This document shows, in pieces, positions 23,998-32,994 of a DNA stretch of 64,000 nucleotides; position 1 is the first letter of the stretch, and each line of letters opens with the position of its first letter. A program made the translations under genes and the position numbers. The stretch comes from Parvibaculaceae bacterium (GTDB taxonomy: Bacteria; Pseudomonadota; Alphaproteobacteria; Parvibaculales; Parvibaculaceae), in NCBI GenBank assembly GCA_019636015.1, contig JAHBYJ010000001.1, positions 372,001-436,000 on the forward strand, in the 5' to 3' direction. Under the pieces are notes generated by a model that saw only the letters and a program-made list of their open reading frames with translations, was not told the origin of the DNA and did not search any database.

Positions 23998-24368
23998 GCC
24001 GGTTTTGTGAGACGCCTAAGCCATGGCTCGAGCTTTTCGAACCGGAACTCGCCGCGATCGAAGAGCCCGATCATGAAGTCGTAGGCCTCAATCGGATCGC
24101 CATCGAAGACATAACCATTAAGCCGCAGGAAGACGTCTGCGACAGCGAAGGCGATCCGCTTGTTTCCATCAATGAAAGGATGGTTGACCGCGAGGCTTTC
24201 GAGAAGCGCCGCCGCCTCGGCAATCACATCTTCGTAGTAGCCCGTTTGTGGACGAAAGAGCGCGGACTCGACCGCCCCCATGTCACGCACACCATGCGCG
24301 CCACCATAGAGATCGATGAGCTCCTCGTGGATTGCGAGGACTTCAGACAGGGTAAGATAATCGGGCAT
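23994..24368 (-). CDS. doc: Doc-type (death-on-curing, Fic fold) toxin
   Basis: 124 residues. The Fic/Doc active motif reads HPFIDGNKR (in VNHPFIDGNKRIAFAVADVFL), the Doc variant of HPFx(D/E)GN(G/K)R. The rest matches Doc: YLTLSEVLAIHEELIDLYGG, RDMGAVESALFRPQTG and FLRLNGYVFDGDP. Doc phosphorylates EF-Tu in the P1 system, stopping translation; the same activity here is an inference. It is encoded 9 bp after its antitoxin on the same strand. The gene looks intact. Confidence 0.92.
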   Translation of the reverse strand: MPDYLTLSEVLAIHEELIDLYGGAHGVRDMGAVESALFRPQTGYYEDVIAEAAALLESLAVNHPFIDGNKRIAFAVADVFLRLNGYVFDGDPIEAYDFMIGLFDRGEFRFEKLEPWLRRLTKPA

Positions 24369-24377
24369 TGCGCGAGG

Positions 24378-24602
24378 CTATTTTGCGAGGCGTTTGTAGA
24401 GCTCGGCATTGCGGCGCACGCTGTCCCGGAAATGCGACATGACTTCGGCGCGCGGACGCTCGCCCGACTTGCGCGCAAGGTAGTCGCGGAAAGCATCTTC
24501 GACCACGGCCTGAAACTGCCGTCCTTCGGCTTTGGCAAGCTCGCGCATCTGCTCCAGAAGCTCTGCGTCGGCCTGACTGGCGAATTTCTGTCGAATGGTC
24601 AT
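24378..24602 (-). CDS. Antitoxin of the Doc toxin, ribbon-helix-helix-like
   Basis: 74 residues from the ATG at 24602, preceded by GAGGTG. An N-terminal segment with DAELLEQMRELAKAEGRQFQAVVEDAFRDYL reads as an RHH-type DNA-binding unit, followed by a charged tail (RNAELYKRLAK) suited to toxin binding. The order antitoxin-toxin and the two palindromes just upstream (24625-24658) fit a self-regulated type II module. Confidence 0.82.
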   Translation of the reverse strand: MTIRQKFASQADAELLEQMRELAKAEGRQFQAVVEDAFRDYLARKSGERPRAEVMSHFRDSVRRNAELYKRLAK

Positions 24603-24624
24603 CGGGGCACCTCGCAAGGACTGT

Positions 24625-24658
24625 CTTGATATATCAAGAAATGGCTTGAAATATCAAG
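24625..24658. promoter_or_regulatory. Tandem palindromic operators of the Doc module
   Basis: CTTGATATATCAAG (24625-24638, perfect) and CTTGAAATATCAAG (24645-24658, one mismatch), 20 bp centre to centre (two helical turns), 23 bp upstream of the antitoxin ATG. Spacing and symmetry suit two RHH dimers on one DNA face. Confidence 0.75.
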
Positions 24659-24675
24659 ACACCCCATTTAACCCC

Positions 24676-25422
24676 CTACTCCGCCTCAAATTTCCGGAAA
24701 TCCTCGATCAGCCCTTCGGCCGAAAGCGCGATCAGTTTCTCTCCATCCTTGGGGTCTGCAAGCGAGGGGTCGGAGCCGATGCGGCCGTCCGGGAAGGCGG
24801 CGCGGTAGCTTTCCGCATCCGTATACCGGCCCCAGGGCGCGACCTTCGGGCTCATCTCGGCATCCTTCACCGCATGGGGATGCAGAAAATAGGTGACGGC
24901 GATTTCCGACGGCGTCGCGTGAACGCCATGCGAGGCGCCATAGCGCTTCTGGCAGAAATCCATCACCGGCTTGAAGTCCCACCAGTTGGTGCGCCTGCAC
25001 TTCACGGGGCCGCGATTGCTCGACGCATTCGCCAGCGACTGGTCGGCATAGATTTCGGCGAAGGCCGCCTCGATGGTTGCGACGTTCCCACCATGCCCGT
25101 TGAAGAAATAGATACGCTCGAAGCCGTGCCGCGCGAGCGAGGACACCCAGTCGTGGATCGCCGCGATCATGGTGGAGGGGCGGAGCGTCAGCGTGCCGGG
25201 AAATCCGAGATGATGCTGCGCGATGCCGACATTGAAGGTGGGGCCGACAAGGAACCCCGCCTGCTCCCCCGCACGGGCCGCAATCGCCTCCGGGCAGATC
25301 GCATCCGTGCCGATGAGCCCCGTCGGCCCATGCTGCTCCGTCGAGCCGATGGGGATCACGATCCCCTTCGACCTCTGCAGATAGGCCTCGACCTCCGGCC
25401 AGCTCGCATGATGCAGCAGCAT
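24676..25422 (-). CDS. Creatininase family protein (amidohydrolase)
   Basis: 248 residues. Metal-site motifs of the family are present: PIGSTEQHGPTGLIGTD (24-40), FFNGHGGN (106-113) and ATPSE near 170. The family includes creatinine amidohydrolase and MftE-type peptidases and 3-dehydro enzymes; without partners the substrate is open. Start at the ATG at 25422. Upstream is a gene-free region with a REP-like pair. Confidence 0.88.
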   Translation of the reverse strand: MLLHHASWPEVEAYLQRSKGIVIPIGSTEQHGPTGLIGTDAICPEAIAARAGEQAGFLVGPTFNVGIAQHHLGFPGTLTLRPSTMIAAIHDWVSSLARHGFERIYFFNGHGGNVATIEAAFAEIYADQSLANASSNRGPVKCRRTNWWDFKPVMDFCQKRYGASHGVHATPSEIAVTYFLHPHAVKDAEMSPKVAPWGRYTDAESYRAAFPDGRIGSDPSLADPKDGEKLIALSAEGLIEDFRKFEAE

Positions 25423-25780
25423 GGGAGAAGCATAGAGGAGGCGGGAGCGAATGTGGAATCGGGGGGATTCGCGCGGGCCTGGCCAATCCCACAGGTGTCA
25501 TCCCGGCGAAGGCCGGGACCCACTCGCCGGTCCCCTCGCCGCAGCAAGAGCTGTTGAGTGAGGCGACTGCAGCCAACGCAGAAAACAGAACCGCGAGTGC
25601 TGAGAGAACTACCTGCCTGCGCGAAGCCGGGGCTTCGCTTCGGCGAAGGCAGGATGGGTCCCGGCCTTCGCCGGGATGACACTTCTGTTTTGGAGCAAAA
25701 CGCAGTGCACATTCGCGGCCTTCCGGCATCGGCCGCCTTCCCGCAACATGCGCCTCATCCGGAATCCCAAGGAGCATCCC
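25423..25780. other. Gene-free region holding a REP-like pair
   Basis: 358 bp without a gene between the creatininase homologue and the DUF1330 gene. It holds the inverted REP-like pair at 25496-25683 and the DUF1330 leader. Overlapping reading frames here are repeat-derived. Confidence 0.65.
25496..25683. repeat. Pair of REP-like repeats in inverted orientation
   Basis: TGTCATCCCGGCGAAGGCCGGGACCCACTC at 25496 onwards and the inverted copy at 25653-25683, with about 125 bp between. Same repeat family as the copies around the GIY-YIG gene, but with no gene inside. Confidence 0.75.
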
Positions 25781-26071
25781 ATGACCGTCTATGCGCTGGC
25801 GCAATTCACGATCCACGACCGTGCGCGCTACGAGGCCTATGCCGCCCGCTTCGCCGAAACCATGAAAGGCCGGAAGGGCCGCCTGCTCGCGGCGCAGGAA
25901 AATCCGGAAGTCGTGGAAGGGACACGGCAGGGCACCAAGCTCGTGCTGATCGAGTTTCCCGACGAGGCAAGTTTCCGCGACTGGTCGGAGAGCGCCGAAT
26001 ACCGCGCGATCTCGGTCGACCGCGAGGCGGCGACGGAAGGATGCGTGCTGCTGGTGAAGGGTCTGGGGTGA
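25781..26071 (+). CDS. DUF1330 family protein
   Basis: 96 residues from the ATG at 25781, preceded by AAGGAG; the longer frame reaches into the REP repeat and is not used. It has the DUF1330 (dimeric alpha/beta barrel) plan: YALAQFTIHDRARYEAYAARF, then LLAAQENPEVVEG and LVLIEFPDEASFRDWSESAEYRA. Members are small cytoplasmic proteins of unknown reaction. A GNAT acetyltransferase gene follows after 18 bp. Confidence 0.88.
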   Translation: MTVYALAQFTIHDRARYEAYAARFAETMKGRKGRLLAAQENPEVVEGTRQGTKLVLIEFPDEASFRDWSESAEYRAISVDREAATEGCVLLVKGLG

Positions 26072-26089
26072 CGCGCTACACTGGGCGAC

Positions 26090-26530
26090 ATGCACATCCG
26101 CCGCGCCCGACATCACGACTGGCCGGAGCTTGCCGCGATTTTCATCGCGGCCCGCGCGACCATGACCTACCTGCCCGCGCTCCACACCGATGACGAGACC
26201 CGCGCCTTCATCAAATCCGTGGTGGAGACGCAAGCCGTCTGGGTCGCCGAGGCGCAGGGCCGCCCCGTCGGCTTTGCCGCGCTTGATGGGCAAGACGGCG
26301 GCTGGCTCCACCATCTCTATGTCGCGCCGGCCGCGCATAACGCAGGGGCAGGCTCCCTCCTGCTCGCGAAGGCGAAGGCGGAGCTGCCGCAGGGCTTTTC
26401 CCTCTGGACGTTTCAGGCCAATCTCGGCGCCCGGCGCTTCTATGAGCGCCACGGATGCAGGCAAGTGCGCCGCACGGACGGCGACAACGAGGAAAACCTG
26501 CCCGACATATTGTATGAATACCGCCCGTAA
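26090..26530 (+). CDS. GNAT family N-acetyltransferase
   Basis: 146 residues. N-terminal IRRARHHDWPELAAIFIAAR, then the acetyl-CoA binding region HHLYVAPAAHNAGAGSLLLAKAK (82-104; the family R/Q-x-x-G-x-G/A loop is relaxed, with Asn-Ala-Gly-Ala-Gly) and the C-terminal GARRFYERHGC. Substrate unknown. It lies 18 bp after the DUF1330 gene. Confidence 0.88.
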   Translation: MHIRRARHHDWPELAAIFIAARATMTYLPALHTDDETRAFIKSVVETQAVWVAEAQGRPVGFAALDGQDGGWLHHLYVAPAAHNAGAGSLLLAKAKAELPQGFSLWTFQANLGARRFYERHGCRQVRRTDGDNEENLPDILYEYRP

Positions 26531-26562
26531 GAGGCGGCAAGGCAGAAGCGGGGAAGAGTGCG

Positions 26563-27825
26563 TTGAGCGACCAGGCGAAGAAGAAGAACAAGACCCTCGA
26601 AACGGAAAATCGCGGGCCCCTGAAAGGCGTGCGCATCGTCGATCTCACCGCCGTCGTCTTCGGCGCCTATGCGACGCAGATCCTGGGCGATATGGGCGCG
26701 GATGTGATCAAGGTCGAAGCGCCCTCGCCGACGGGCGGCGGCGGCGCGGGCGGCGACATCATGCGCTGGCCGGGGCATCTGCCCGAAGGCGCGGCGCCCG
26801 ATCTCGGCCCCATCTTCCTCACGATCAACCGCAACAAGCGCTCGGTGCTGCTCGATCTCGGCACGGCCGCGGGCCGCGAGGCGCTGTTGAAAATCGTCGC
26901 GACCGCCGACGTGCTGACATCGAACATCCGCTATGCGGCGATGAAGAAGCTCGGCCTCGCCTATGAAGATGTGAAGGCGGTGAAGCCCGACATTATCTTC
27001 GTTCATGCGGCGGGCTATGGCTCGGACGGGCCTTATGCGGGCCTGCCGGCCTATGACGATCTCATTCAGGCAGGCTCCGGCGCGGCGGACCTGCTCGGCC
27101 GCATGGATGGCGACCCGAAGCCCCGCTATATCCCGACCATCATGGCGGACAAGGTGTCCGGCCTCTTCATGGTGCAGGCCGTCACCGCCGCGCTCTTCCA
27201 CAAGGAGCGGACCGGCGAAGGCCAGTTCGTCGAAGTGCCGATGCTCGAGGCCGTCACCTCCTTCGTGCTAGCCGAACATTTCTACGACCATGTCTACGAC
27301 CCGCCGACCGGGCAATGGACCTATGGCCGCATCACCAATCCCGACCGCCGCCCCTATCGCACGAAGGACGGCCATATCGGCCTGCTGCCCTATTCCGACA
27401 AACAGTGGGAACAATTTTTCGAACTCGCAGGCCGCCTCGACGACTACAAGAACGACCCACGCTTCAACAATTACAAGGCGCGCACCGTCCATATCCGCGA
27501 GCTCTATGCGATGATCGAGGAGACGACGGAGACGAAGACGACGGAGGAATGGCTGGCGCTCCTGAAGCCGCTTTCCATTCCCGCCGTGAAGATGAACCGC
27601 CTCGACGACCTGATGGACGATCCGCATTTGCAGGCCGTCGATTTCTTCCAGCGCTACGACCACCCGCATGCCGGGCCTTATTTCGCGCTGAAGCCGCCGG
27701 TGCGCTTCACCGAAAGCCCGTCATCGATCCGCCGCCACCCGCCCCGTCTCGGCGAACAGACCGCGGAAGTGCTGCGCGAAGCGGGCATGAGCGAGGAAGA
27801 GATCGCGAAGCTGACGGGCAGGTGA
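26563..27825 (+). CDS. CaiB/BaiF family (class III) CoA-transferase
   Basis: 420 residues starting at a TTG; no in-frame ATG precedes the conserved domain. [31 protein letters not shown] is the family start, [14 protein letters not shown] follows, and the catalytic aspartate is Asp165 in [15 protein letters not shown]-terminal [11 protein letters not shown] closes the domain. Such enzymes move CoA between carboxylic acids (formyl-CoA, carnitine or bile-acid type). It is followed by acetyl-CoA synthetase after 86 bp, suggesting acyl-CoA metabolism, but the acid cannot be named. Confidence 0.92.
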   Translation: MSDQAKKKNKTLETENRGPLKGVRIVDLTAVVFGAYATQILGDMGADVIKVEAPSPTGGGGAGGDIMRWPGHLPEGAAPDLGPIFLTINRNKRSVLLDLGTAAGREALLKIVATADVLTSNIRYAAMKKLGLAYEDVKAVKPDIIFVHAAGYGSDGPYAGLPAYDDLIQAGSGAADLLGRMDGDPKPRYIPTIMADKVSGLFMVQAVTAALFHKERTGEGQFVEVPMLEAVTSFVLAEHFYDHVYDPPTGQWTYGRITNPDRRPYRTKDGHIGLLPYSDKQWEQFFELAGRLDDYKNDPRFNNYKARTVHIRELYAMIEETTETKTTEEWLALLKPLSIPAVKMNRLDDLMDDPHLQAVDFFQRYDHPHAGPYFALKPPVRFTESPSSIRRHPPRLGEQTAEVLREAGMSEEEIAKLTGR

Positions 27826-27911
27826 CGCGCGGGCGGGCACCCTTGTCCCCCCTTCTCCCGCCCGACATAATGCGCGAAACCAAGAAACCCGCGTCTTTCA
27901 GGGAGGCCTCC

Positions 27912-29855
27912 ATGTCCGACGAATTGTTCCCCGTGCCCGCCGAATGGAAGAAGCGCGCCATCGTCGATGCGGACAATTACCGCAACATGTATGAGGCGAG
28001 CGTCAACGATCCGGAAAGCTTCTGGCGGCGCGAGGGCCTGCGCATCGACTGGATGAAGCCCTATACGAAGATCAAGAACACGAGCTTCGATCCGCATAAT
28101 GTCTCGATCAAATGGTTCGAGGACGGCACGCTGAATGCGAGCGTGAGCTGCATCGACCGCCATCTCGAAACCCGCGCCGATCAGGTGGCGATCATCTGGG
28201 AAGGCGACGATCCGGCCGATCACAAGGAGATCACCTATCGCGAACTTCATGCCGAAGTCTGCCGCTTCGCCAATGTGCTTAAAAGCCGCGGCGTGAAGCG
28301 CGGCGACCGCGTGACGATCTACATGCCGATGATCCCGGAAGCGGCTTATGCCATGCTCGCCTGCGCGCGCATCGGCGCGATCCACTCCGTCGTCTTCGGC
28401 GGCTTCTCGCCGGACAGCCTGGCGGGCCGCATTCTCGATTGCGATTCCAATTGCGTCGTGACGGCGGATGAAGGCGTGCGCGGCGGCCGGAAGATTCCCC
28501 TGAAGGCGAACACCGACGAAGCCTTGAAGAAATGCCCCGGCGTCAAATCCGTCATCGTCGTGAAGCGGACCGGCGGCAAGGTGGAGATGGCGGCAGGCCG
28601 CGACGTCTGGTACGGCGAGGAAGCGGCGAAGGTGCCCGCGACATGCGCGCCCGAGGAAATGAACGCGGAAGACCCGCTCTTCATTCTCTATACATCGGGC
28701 TCGACCGGAAAGCCCAAAGGCGTGCTCCACACGACCGGCGGCTACATGGTCTATGCCTCCATGACGCATCAATATGTCTTCGACTATCAGGATGGCGATA
28801 TCTACTGGTGCACGGCGGATGTCGGCTGGGTGACGGGCCACAGCTACATCCTCTACGGACCGCTGGCGAATGGCGCGACGACGCTGATGTTCGAAGGCGT
28901 GCCGAACTATCCCGATGCCTCGCGCTGCTGGCAGGTGATCGACAAGCACAATGTCAACATCTTCTACACCGCGCCGACCGCACTTCGTGCCTTGATGCGC
29001 GAAGGCGAGGAGCCGGTGAAGAAGACGAGCCGCAAGTCGCTGCGCCTTCTCGGCTCCGTCGGCGAGCCGATCAATCCCGAAGCCTGGCTCTGGTATCACC
29101 GCGTGGTGGGCGACGGGCGCTGCCCGATCGTCGATACATGGTGGCAGACGGAAACGGGCGGCATTCTGATCTCGCCCCTGCCCGGCGCAACCGCCTTGAA
29201 GCCCGGCTCGGCGACAAATCCCTTCTTCGGCGTGAAGCCCGTGGTGGTCGATGCCGAAGGCCGCGTGCTCGAAGGCGCGACGACCGGCAATCTCTGCATC
29301 GACGATTCATGGCCGGGCCAGATGCGCACCGTCTATGGCGATCACGAGCGCTTCGTGCAGACCTATTTCATCCAGTATCCCGGCCGCTATTTCACCGGCG
29401 ATGGCTGCCGCCGCGACGAGGACGGCTATTACTGGATCACGGGCCGCGTGGACGACGTCCTGAACGTGTCGGGTCACCGCATGGGCACGGCCGAAGTCGA
29501 AAGCGCGCTGGTCGCGCACCCGAAAGTCGCCGAAGCCGCGGTCGTCGGCTATCCGCACGACATCAAGGGCCAAGGCATCTATGCCTATGTGACGCTGAAT
29601 GCCGGCGAGCCCTCATCGGAAGAGCTGCGCAAGGAGCTGGTCCAATGGGTGCGCAAGGAAATCGGCCCCATCGCCTCGCCGGACCTCATCCAGTTCGCGC
29701 CGGGCCTGCCGAAAACCCGCTCCGGCAAGATCATGCGCCGCATCCTGCGCAAGATCGCCGAGGACGACTTCTCGAACCTCGGCGACACCTCGACGCTCGC
29801 CGACCCCTCCGTTGTCGACGACCTCGTGAACAACCGGCAGAACAAGGCGGGGTGA
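27912..29855 (+). CDS. acs: Acetyl-CoA synthetase
   Basis: 647 residues from the ATG at 27912 with GGGAGG upstream, the usual Acs length. The N-terminal ACAS_N region ([17 protein letters not shown]) is followed by the adenylation motif [49 protein letters not shown] and the C-terminal [13 protein letters not shown] with the acetylatable lysine near residue 606. It activates acetate through acetyl-AMP to acetyl-CoA. Lysine acetylation of that residue is a known control in the family; the sequence keeps it. Confidence 0.96.
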   Translation: MSDELFPVPAEWKKRAIVDADNYRNMYEASVNDPESFWRREGLRIDWMKPYTKIKNTSFDPHNVSIKWFEDGTLNASVSCIDRHLETRADQVAIIWEGDDPADHKEITYRELHAEVCRFANVLKSRGVKRGDRVTIYMPMIPEAAYAMLACARIGAIHSVVFGGFSPDSLAGRILDCDSNCVVTADEGVRGGRKIPLKANTDEALKKCPGVKSVIVVKRTGGKVEMAAGRDVWYGEEAAKVPATCAPEEMNAEDPLFILYTSGSTGKPKGVLHTTGGYMVYASMTHQYVFDYQDGDIYWCTADVGWVTGHSYILYGPLANGATTLMFEGVPNYPDASRCWQVIDKHNVNIFYTAPTALRALMREGEEPVKKTSRKSLRLLGSVGEPINPEAWLWYHRVVGDGRCPIVDTWWQTETGGILISPLPGATALKPGSATNPFFGVKPVVVDAEGRVLEGATTGNLCIDDSWPGQMRTVYGDHERFVQTYFIQYPGRYFTGDGCRRDEDGYYWITGRVDDVLNVSGHRMGTAEVESALVAHPKVAEAAVVGYPHDIKGQGIYAYVTLNAGEPSSEELRKELVQWVRKEIGPIASPDLIQFAPGLPKTRSGKIMRRILRKIAEDDFSNLGDTSTLADPSVVDDLVNNRQNKAG

Positions 29856-29936
29856 TCCCTTCCGCTTTTGCCCTTGCGGCTTGCGGGCAGCCTTCCCACC
29901 TGACTATCTTCGCTATTCGGGTCAGGGAGGGCAGTC

Positions 29937-30794
29937 ATGGCGGATTGGCAGATTGGCGACGTGAAGATCACGCGCGTGGTGGAGTTCGAGGCGGCACTGC
30001 CGGGCGGCGGCGAGGGTTCGATGGTGGTGAAAGCCTATCCCGATGCCGTGAAGGAAATCGGCTGGCTCAGGCCTCATTTCGCAACCGACGAAGGGCATCT
30101 CCGCGTCGCGATCCAGGCTTTGCTGATCGAAACACCCGCGAAACGCATCGTGGTCGACACCTGCGTCGGTAACGACAAACCCCGTGGCAACCCCTTCTTC
30201 AACAAGCTGCAGACCGGCTTCCTGAAGGACTTCGAGAAAACCGGCTGGACGCGCGACAGCGTGGACATCGTTCTGTGCACGCATCTTCATGTCGATCATG
30301 TCGGCTGGAACACGATGCTTGTCGACGGCAAATGGGTGCCGACCTTTCCGAAGGCCCGCTATCTCATCGGCAGGCGCGAATGGGACTTCTGGTCGACTGA
30401 AGACGATAAGGACAATGCGCCCGTGCTCGCCGACAGCGTGCAGCCGATCTTCGACGCGGGCCTCGCCGATCTCGTGGCCGACGATCATGTCGTCTGCAGC
30501 GAAGTGCGGCTCCGCCCGACGCCCGGCCACACGCCGGGACATGTGAGCATCGTCATCTTGTCCAGGGGAGAAAGCGCCGTCATTACCGGCGACCTGATGC
30601 ATCATCCCTGCCAGATGGCGAGAACCGACTGGCGCAGCGGCTTCGACACGGATGGCGAGATAGCCGAGAAGACGCGGTCCGATTTTCTCGCCGAAATGGC
30701 GGAAGAACCTGTGCTCGTTATCGGCACGCATTTCGCGACGCCATCGGCCGGCCACGTGAAGCGTGACGGCGACGGGTATCGGCTCGAGGTCTGA
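29937..30794 (+). CDS. MBL-fold metallo-hydrolase
   Basis: 285 residues. The zinc motif is CTHLHVDHVGWN (His116, His118, Asp120, His121), with PTPGHTPGHVS and a later SAVITGDLMHHP providing the other ligands. The set DxxVGNDKPR and RYLIGRREWDFW resembles the AttM/AiiB and quorum-quenching lactonase group, but the substrate is unproven. A good ribosome-binding site (AGGGAGG) lies upstream of the ATG. Confidence 0.9.
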   Translation: MADWQIGDVKITRVVEFEAALPGGGEGSMVVKAYPDAVKEIGWLRPHFATDEGHLRVAIQALLIETPAKRIVVDTCVGNDKPRGNPFFNKLQTGFLKDFEKTGWTRDSVDIVLCTHLHVDHVGWNTMLVDGKWVPTFPKARYLIGRREWDFWSTEDDKDNAPVLADSVQPIFDAGLADLVADDHVVCSEVRLRPTPGHTPGHVSIVILSRGESAVITGDLMHHPCQMARTDWRSGFDTDGEIAEKTRSDFLAEMAEEPVLVIGTHFATPSAGHVKRDGDGYRLEV

Positions 30795-30861
30795 AGATGG
30801 AACCCTCCCGCCCTTCCACTCGTTCTATTCCCAACTCATACGGGAGAACGAGGAGAGAAAC

Positions 30862-30933
30862 ATGCGCGGCATCCTGCTCTGGGCCATCGGCGTCCCCATT
30901 CCGATCATCATCCTGATCTATCTGCTGTTCTGA
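30862..30933 (+). CDS. 23-residue single-helix membrane protein
   Basis: ATG at 30862 with an excellent ribosome-binding site (GAGGAGAG at 7 bases). The whole product, MRGILLWAIGVPIP followed by IIILIYLLF, is one short membrane helix. I recall very similar 20-25 residue reading frames in other alphaproteobacteria, usually annotated only as hypothetical. It lies 67 bp after the MBL gene and is convergent with the extensin-like gene. Confidence 0.65.
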   Translation: MRGILLWAIGVPIPIIILIYLLF

Positions 30934-30938
30934 TCGCT

Positions 30939-31673
30939 TCACCGGCAAATCCCCCAGCGGGACATTTCGAAATGGAAATGGTCGGCATGGAGCGCGTTGT
31001 AGTCGGGGCCGAGCACCATCGGGAATAGTCCGCAGGCGCCGTCCCGCACCTCGGCGAGGAAGCGGCCCTTGTCGGTGTCCTTGTCCCAGTCGGCAAGCAG
31101 CGTGATCCGCCGCCCGTCGGCAAGGTCGAAGCCCGCAATGTCGATCGCATTGGCTGCCGCATGGCCGCTGCGGCGACCGCTCGCGGAATGGTTCACATTG
31201 CGGCAGGCATAGGTGCCCGCATGGCGGATGCGCGTGACCTCCGTGCCGAGATGCTCGCGCGCGGCAGGCTCCACCACATGCCGCTCCCACATGAGAAGCG
31301 CCGCCACAGCCGGGCAGGTGAGATCGAAACTGCCGCCATAGGAAATCCGCGACTGCTCGAGCCGGAGCCCGCGCTCCATGCCGCAGCCTTCGGCGCGCGA
31401 GGCAATGCTGCTCTGCCGCGTCTTCGCGCCCGCCGCCTTCACCACCGATGTGCAGATTGCATATTCGTTTGCGAGCCCGCGGAGCTTCAGGCTCGTGAGA
31501 AGATTGGGCGGCTCGCGAAGATCGGGCGGCTTGAACGGGTTATAGGCGTCCGGAAAATGGAAAAAGGCGAACCAGAGCGCGGCCCCGAGCCCGAGGATGA
31601 GAAGCAGGAAGCGGAAGGCAAGTCCGGCGATGGCGAGCAGGCGGCGGATGCGGGGCGAAAATCTCTCGTTCAA
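30939..31673 (-). CDS. Extensin-like C-terminal domain protein, membrane-anchored
   Basis: 244 residues starting at TTG 31673 (GAGG upstream). A membrane anchor near 10-35 (LLAIAGLAFRFLLLILGLGAALWF) is followed by the extensin-like domain: LTCPAVAALLMWERHVVEPAA, HAGTYACRNVN, SGHAAANAIDIAGF and the C-terminal NALHADHFHFEMSRWGICR. The histidines and aspartates resemble the LAS/VanY peptidase layout, so a peptidoglycan role is possible. Function not proven. Confidence 0.88.
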   Translation of the reverse strand: MNERFSPRIRRLLAIAGLAFRFLLLILGLGAALWFAFFHFPDAYNPFKPPDLREPPNLLTSLKLRGLANEYAICTSVVKAAGAKTRQSSIASRAEGCGMERGLRLEQSRISYGGSFDLTCPAVAALLMWERHVVEPAAREHLGTEVTRIRHAGTYACRNVNHSASGRRSGHAAANAIDIAGFDLADGRRITLLADWDKDTDKGRFLAEVRDGACGLFPMVLGPDYNALHADHFHFEMSRWGICR

Positions 31674-31730
31674 CTGTCGTCCTCGGTCGCGCCCCCGCTG
31701 CGCCCCGCCCCGGATTGTCGCGGAGGGAAA

Positions 31731-31952
31731 TCAGAAATCGCTGATAACGCCCTTCGCTTCCCAGTCGCCATAGCGCGTGGGCTCCTTGCCGCCGCGCCCG
31801 TTGATCTCGCGAGGGGGAGCGGGCGCCTCGTCCGCCTTGCGGCGGCGCTCTTCCGCCTCGGCAAGGGCGCGTTCCGCCGCAGGCGTCAGCGGTTTGCGCG
31901 GGGCTTCCGCCACGCTTTCGCCGCTTTCCTGCGTCTTTCTCTCATCCGTCAT
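31731..31952 (-). CDS. DUF1674 protein, succinate dehydrogenase assembly factor 4 homologue
   Basis: 73 residues from the ATG at 31952. The C-terminal signature EINGRGGKEPTRYGDWEAKGVISDF is the DUF1674/SdhAF4 motif; the N-terminal half is charged and Ala/Pro-rich. SdhAF4 helps assemble the flavinated SdhA subunit of complex II. It stands apart from any sdh genes here, between the extensin-like gene and htpX. Confidence 0.9.
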   Translation of the reverse strand: MTDERKTQESGESVAEAPRKPLTPAAERALAEAEERRRKADEAPAPPREINGRGGKEPTRYGDWEAKGVISDF

Positions 31953-32062
31953 CGTCCGGCGCTTTCTTGAACAGGGACTTCTTCGACTACATATAGATTG
32001 CGAAGCCCGCCGCATCCAGCCCGGCAGGCGCCCACAACGCCCGAGAGGACCGGCAGAGAAAA

Positions 32063-32926
32063 ATGAACACGCTCAAGACCTTCATGTTGCTCGCGGCCAT
32101 GACCGCGCTTTTCATGGGGCTCGGCTATCTGATCGGCGGCGCAGGCGGCGCGATGATCGCCTTCCTTGTCGCCGCGGCGATGAACTTCTTTGCCTACTGG
32201 AATTCCGACAAGATCGTGCTGCGCATGTATAGCGCAAAGCGCGTGGACGAGACGACGGCGCCGAATTATGTCGGCATCGTGCGGGAGCTCGCGAAGCGCG
32301 CCAACATGCCGGTGCCCGCGATCTACATCATCGACAATCCGCAGCCCAATGCCTTCGCGACCGGCCGCAACGAGGACAATGCCGCCGTCGCCGCGACGAC
32401 GGGCCTCATCCGCATGCTCTCGCCGGAAGAACTCGCCGGCGTCATGGCGCATGAACTCTCCCATATCAAGAACCGCGACACGCTGACCATGACCGTGACG
32501 GCGACCATTGCCGGCGCGATTTCCATGCTCGCGAATTTCGCGCTCTTCTTCGGCGGCAACCGCAATGCAGGCGGCGCCATCGGCGCGATCGCCCTGGCGA
32601 TCCTCGCACCCATGGCGGCGGGCCTCGTGCAGATGGCGATCAGCCGCACGCGCGAATATTCCGCCGATCGCGGCGGCGCCGAAATCTGCGGCAATCCGAT
32701 GTGGCTTGCTTCGGCGCTGGAGCGGATCGACGAGGCCGCCCGCCGCGCGCCGAACGAGGCCGCGGAAGCAAACCCCGCCACCGCGCATATGTTCATCATC
32801 AATCCGCTGAACGGGCGCGGCCGCGACAATCTCTTCTCGACGCATCCGGCGACCGCAAACCGCATCGCCGAGCTGAAGAAGTTCGCCGAGGCGAACGCCG
32901 CCGCCCCGCGCGCGCCTTGGCGCTAA
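32063..32926 (+). CDS. htpX: Membrane-bound zinc metalloprotease HtpX
   Basis: 287 residues. Two N-terminal membrane helices (about 5-25 and 29-48), then the zinc motif HELSH (130-134) in [12 protein letters not shown], two further helices near 145-200, and the third-ligand region [17 protein letters not shown]. HtpX is the M48 protease for quality control of inner-membrane proteins. It is the first of a plus-strand run toward the RsmB-like gene, which in Rhizobiales commonly lies close by; here an AT-richer HTH gene is inserted between them. Confidence 0.95.
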   Translation: MNTLKTFMLLAAMTALFMGLGYLIGGAGGAMIAFLVAAAMNFFAYWNSDKIVLRMYSAKRVDETTAPNYVGIVRELAKRANMPVPAIYIIDNPQPNAFATGRNEDNAAVAATTGLIRMLSPEELAGVMAHELSHIKNRDTLTMTVTATIAGAISMLANFALFFGGNRNAGGAIGAIALAILAPMAAGLVQMAISRTREYSADRGGAEICGNPMWLASALERIDEAARRAPNEAAEANPATAHMFIINPLNGRGRDNLFSTHPATANRIAELKKFAEANAAAPRAPWR

Positions 32927-32936
32927 GGCTTCGCAG

Positions 32937-32980
32937 TTGACATGGCAGTCTTTTTGCCGTACATCAGACAAAATGTCTGA
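32937..32980 (+). promoter_or_regulatory. Promoter with palindromic operator for the HTH regulator
   Basis: A TTGACA -35 box (32937-32942) is followed 17 bp later by a weak -10 (TACATC). Overlapping the predicted start of transcription is the perfect palindrome TCAGACA-AAA-TGTCTGA (32964-32980), just before the ribosome-binding site, a classic autoregulatory position. Confidence 0.6.
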
Positions 32981-32994
32981 GTATGGAGAAGGCC

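Noticed and set aside
25496..25683. CRISPR-like repeats
   Set aside because: Only two inverted copies with stem-loops and no regular spacers; no cas genes anywhere in the window.
24686..26464. A minus-strand frame of nearly 600 codons over the creatininase, REP and DUF1330 regions
   Set aside because: It overlaps three better-supported features on both strands and runs through the REP repeats.
27315..27911. A far upstream start for acetyl-CoA synthetase
   Set aside because: The extension overlaps the CoA-transferase gene in another frame; the ATG at 27912 has a strong ribosome-binding site and matches the family length.
27826..27911. GCGGGCGGG / CCCGCCCG as a terminator between the CoA-transferase and acs genes
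   Set aside because: Long loop and no T run; pairing is expected by chance at this GC content.
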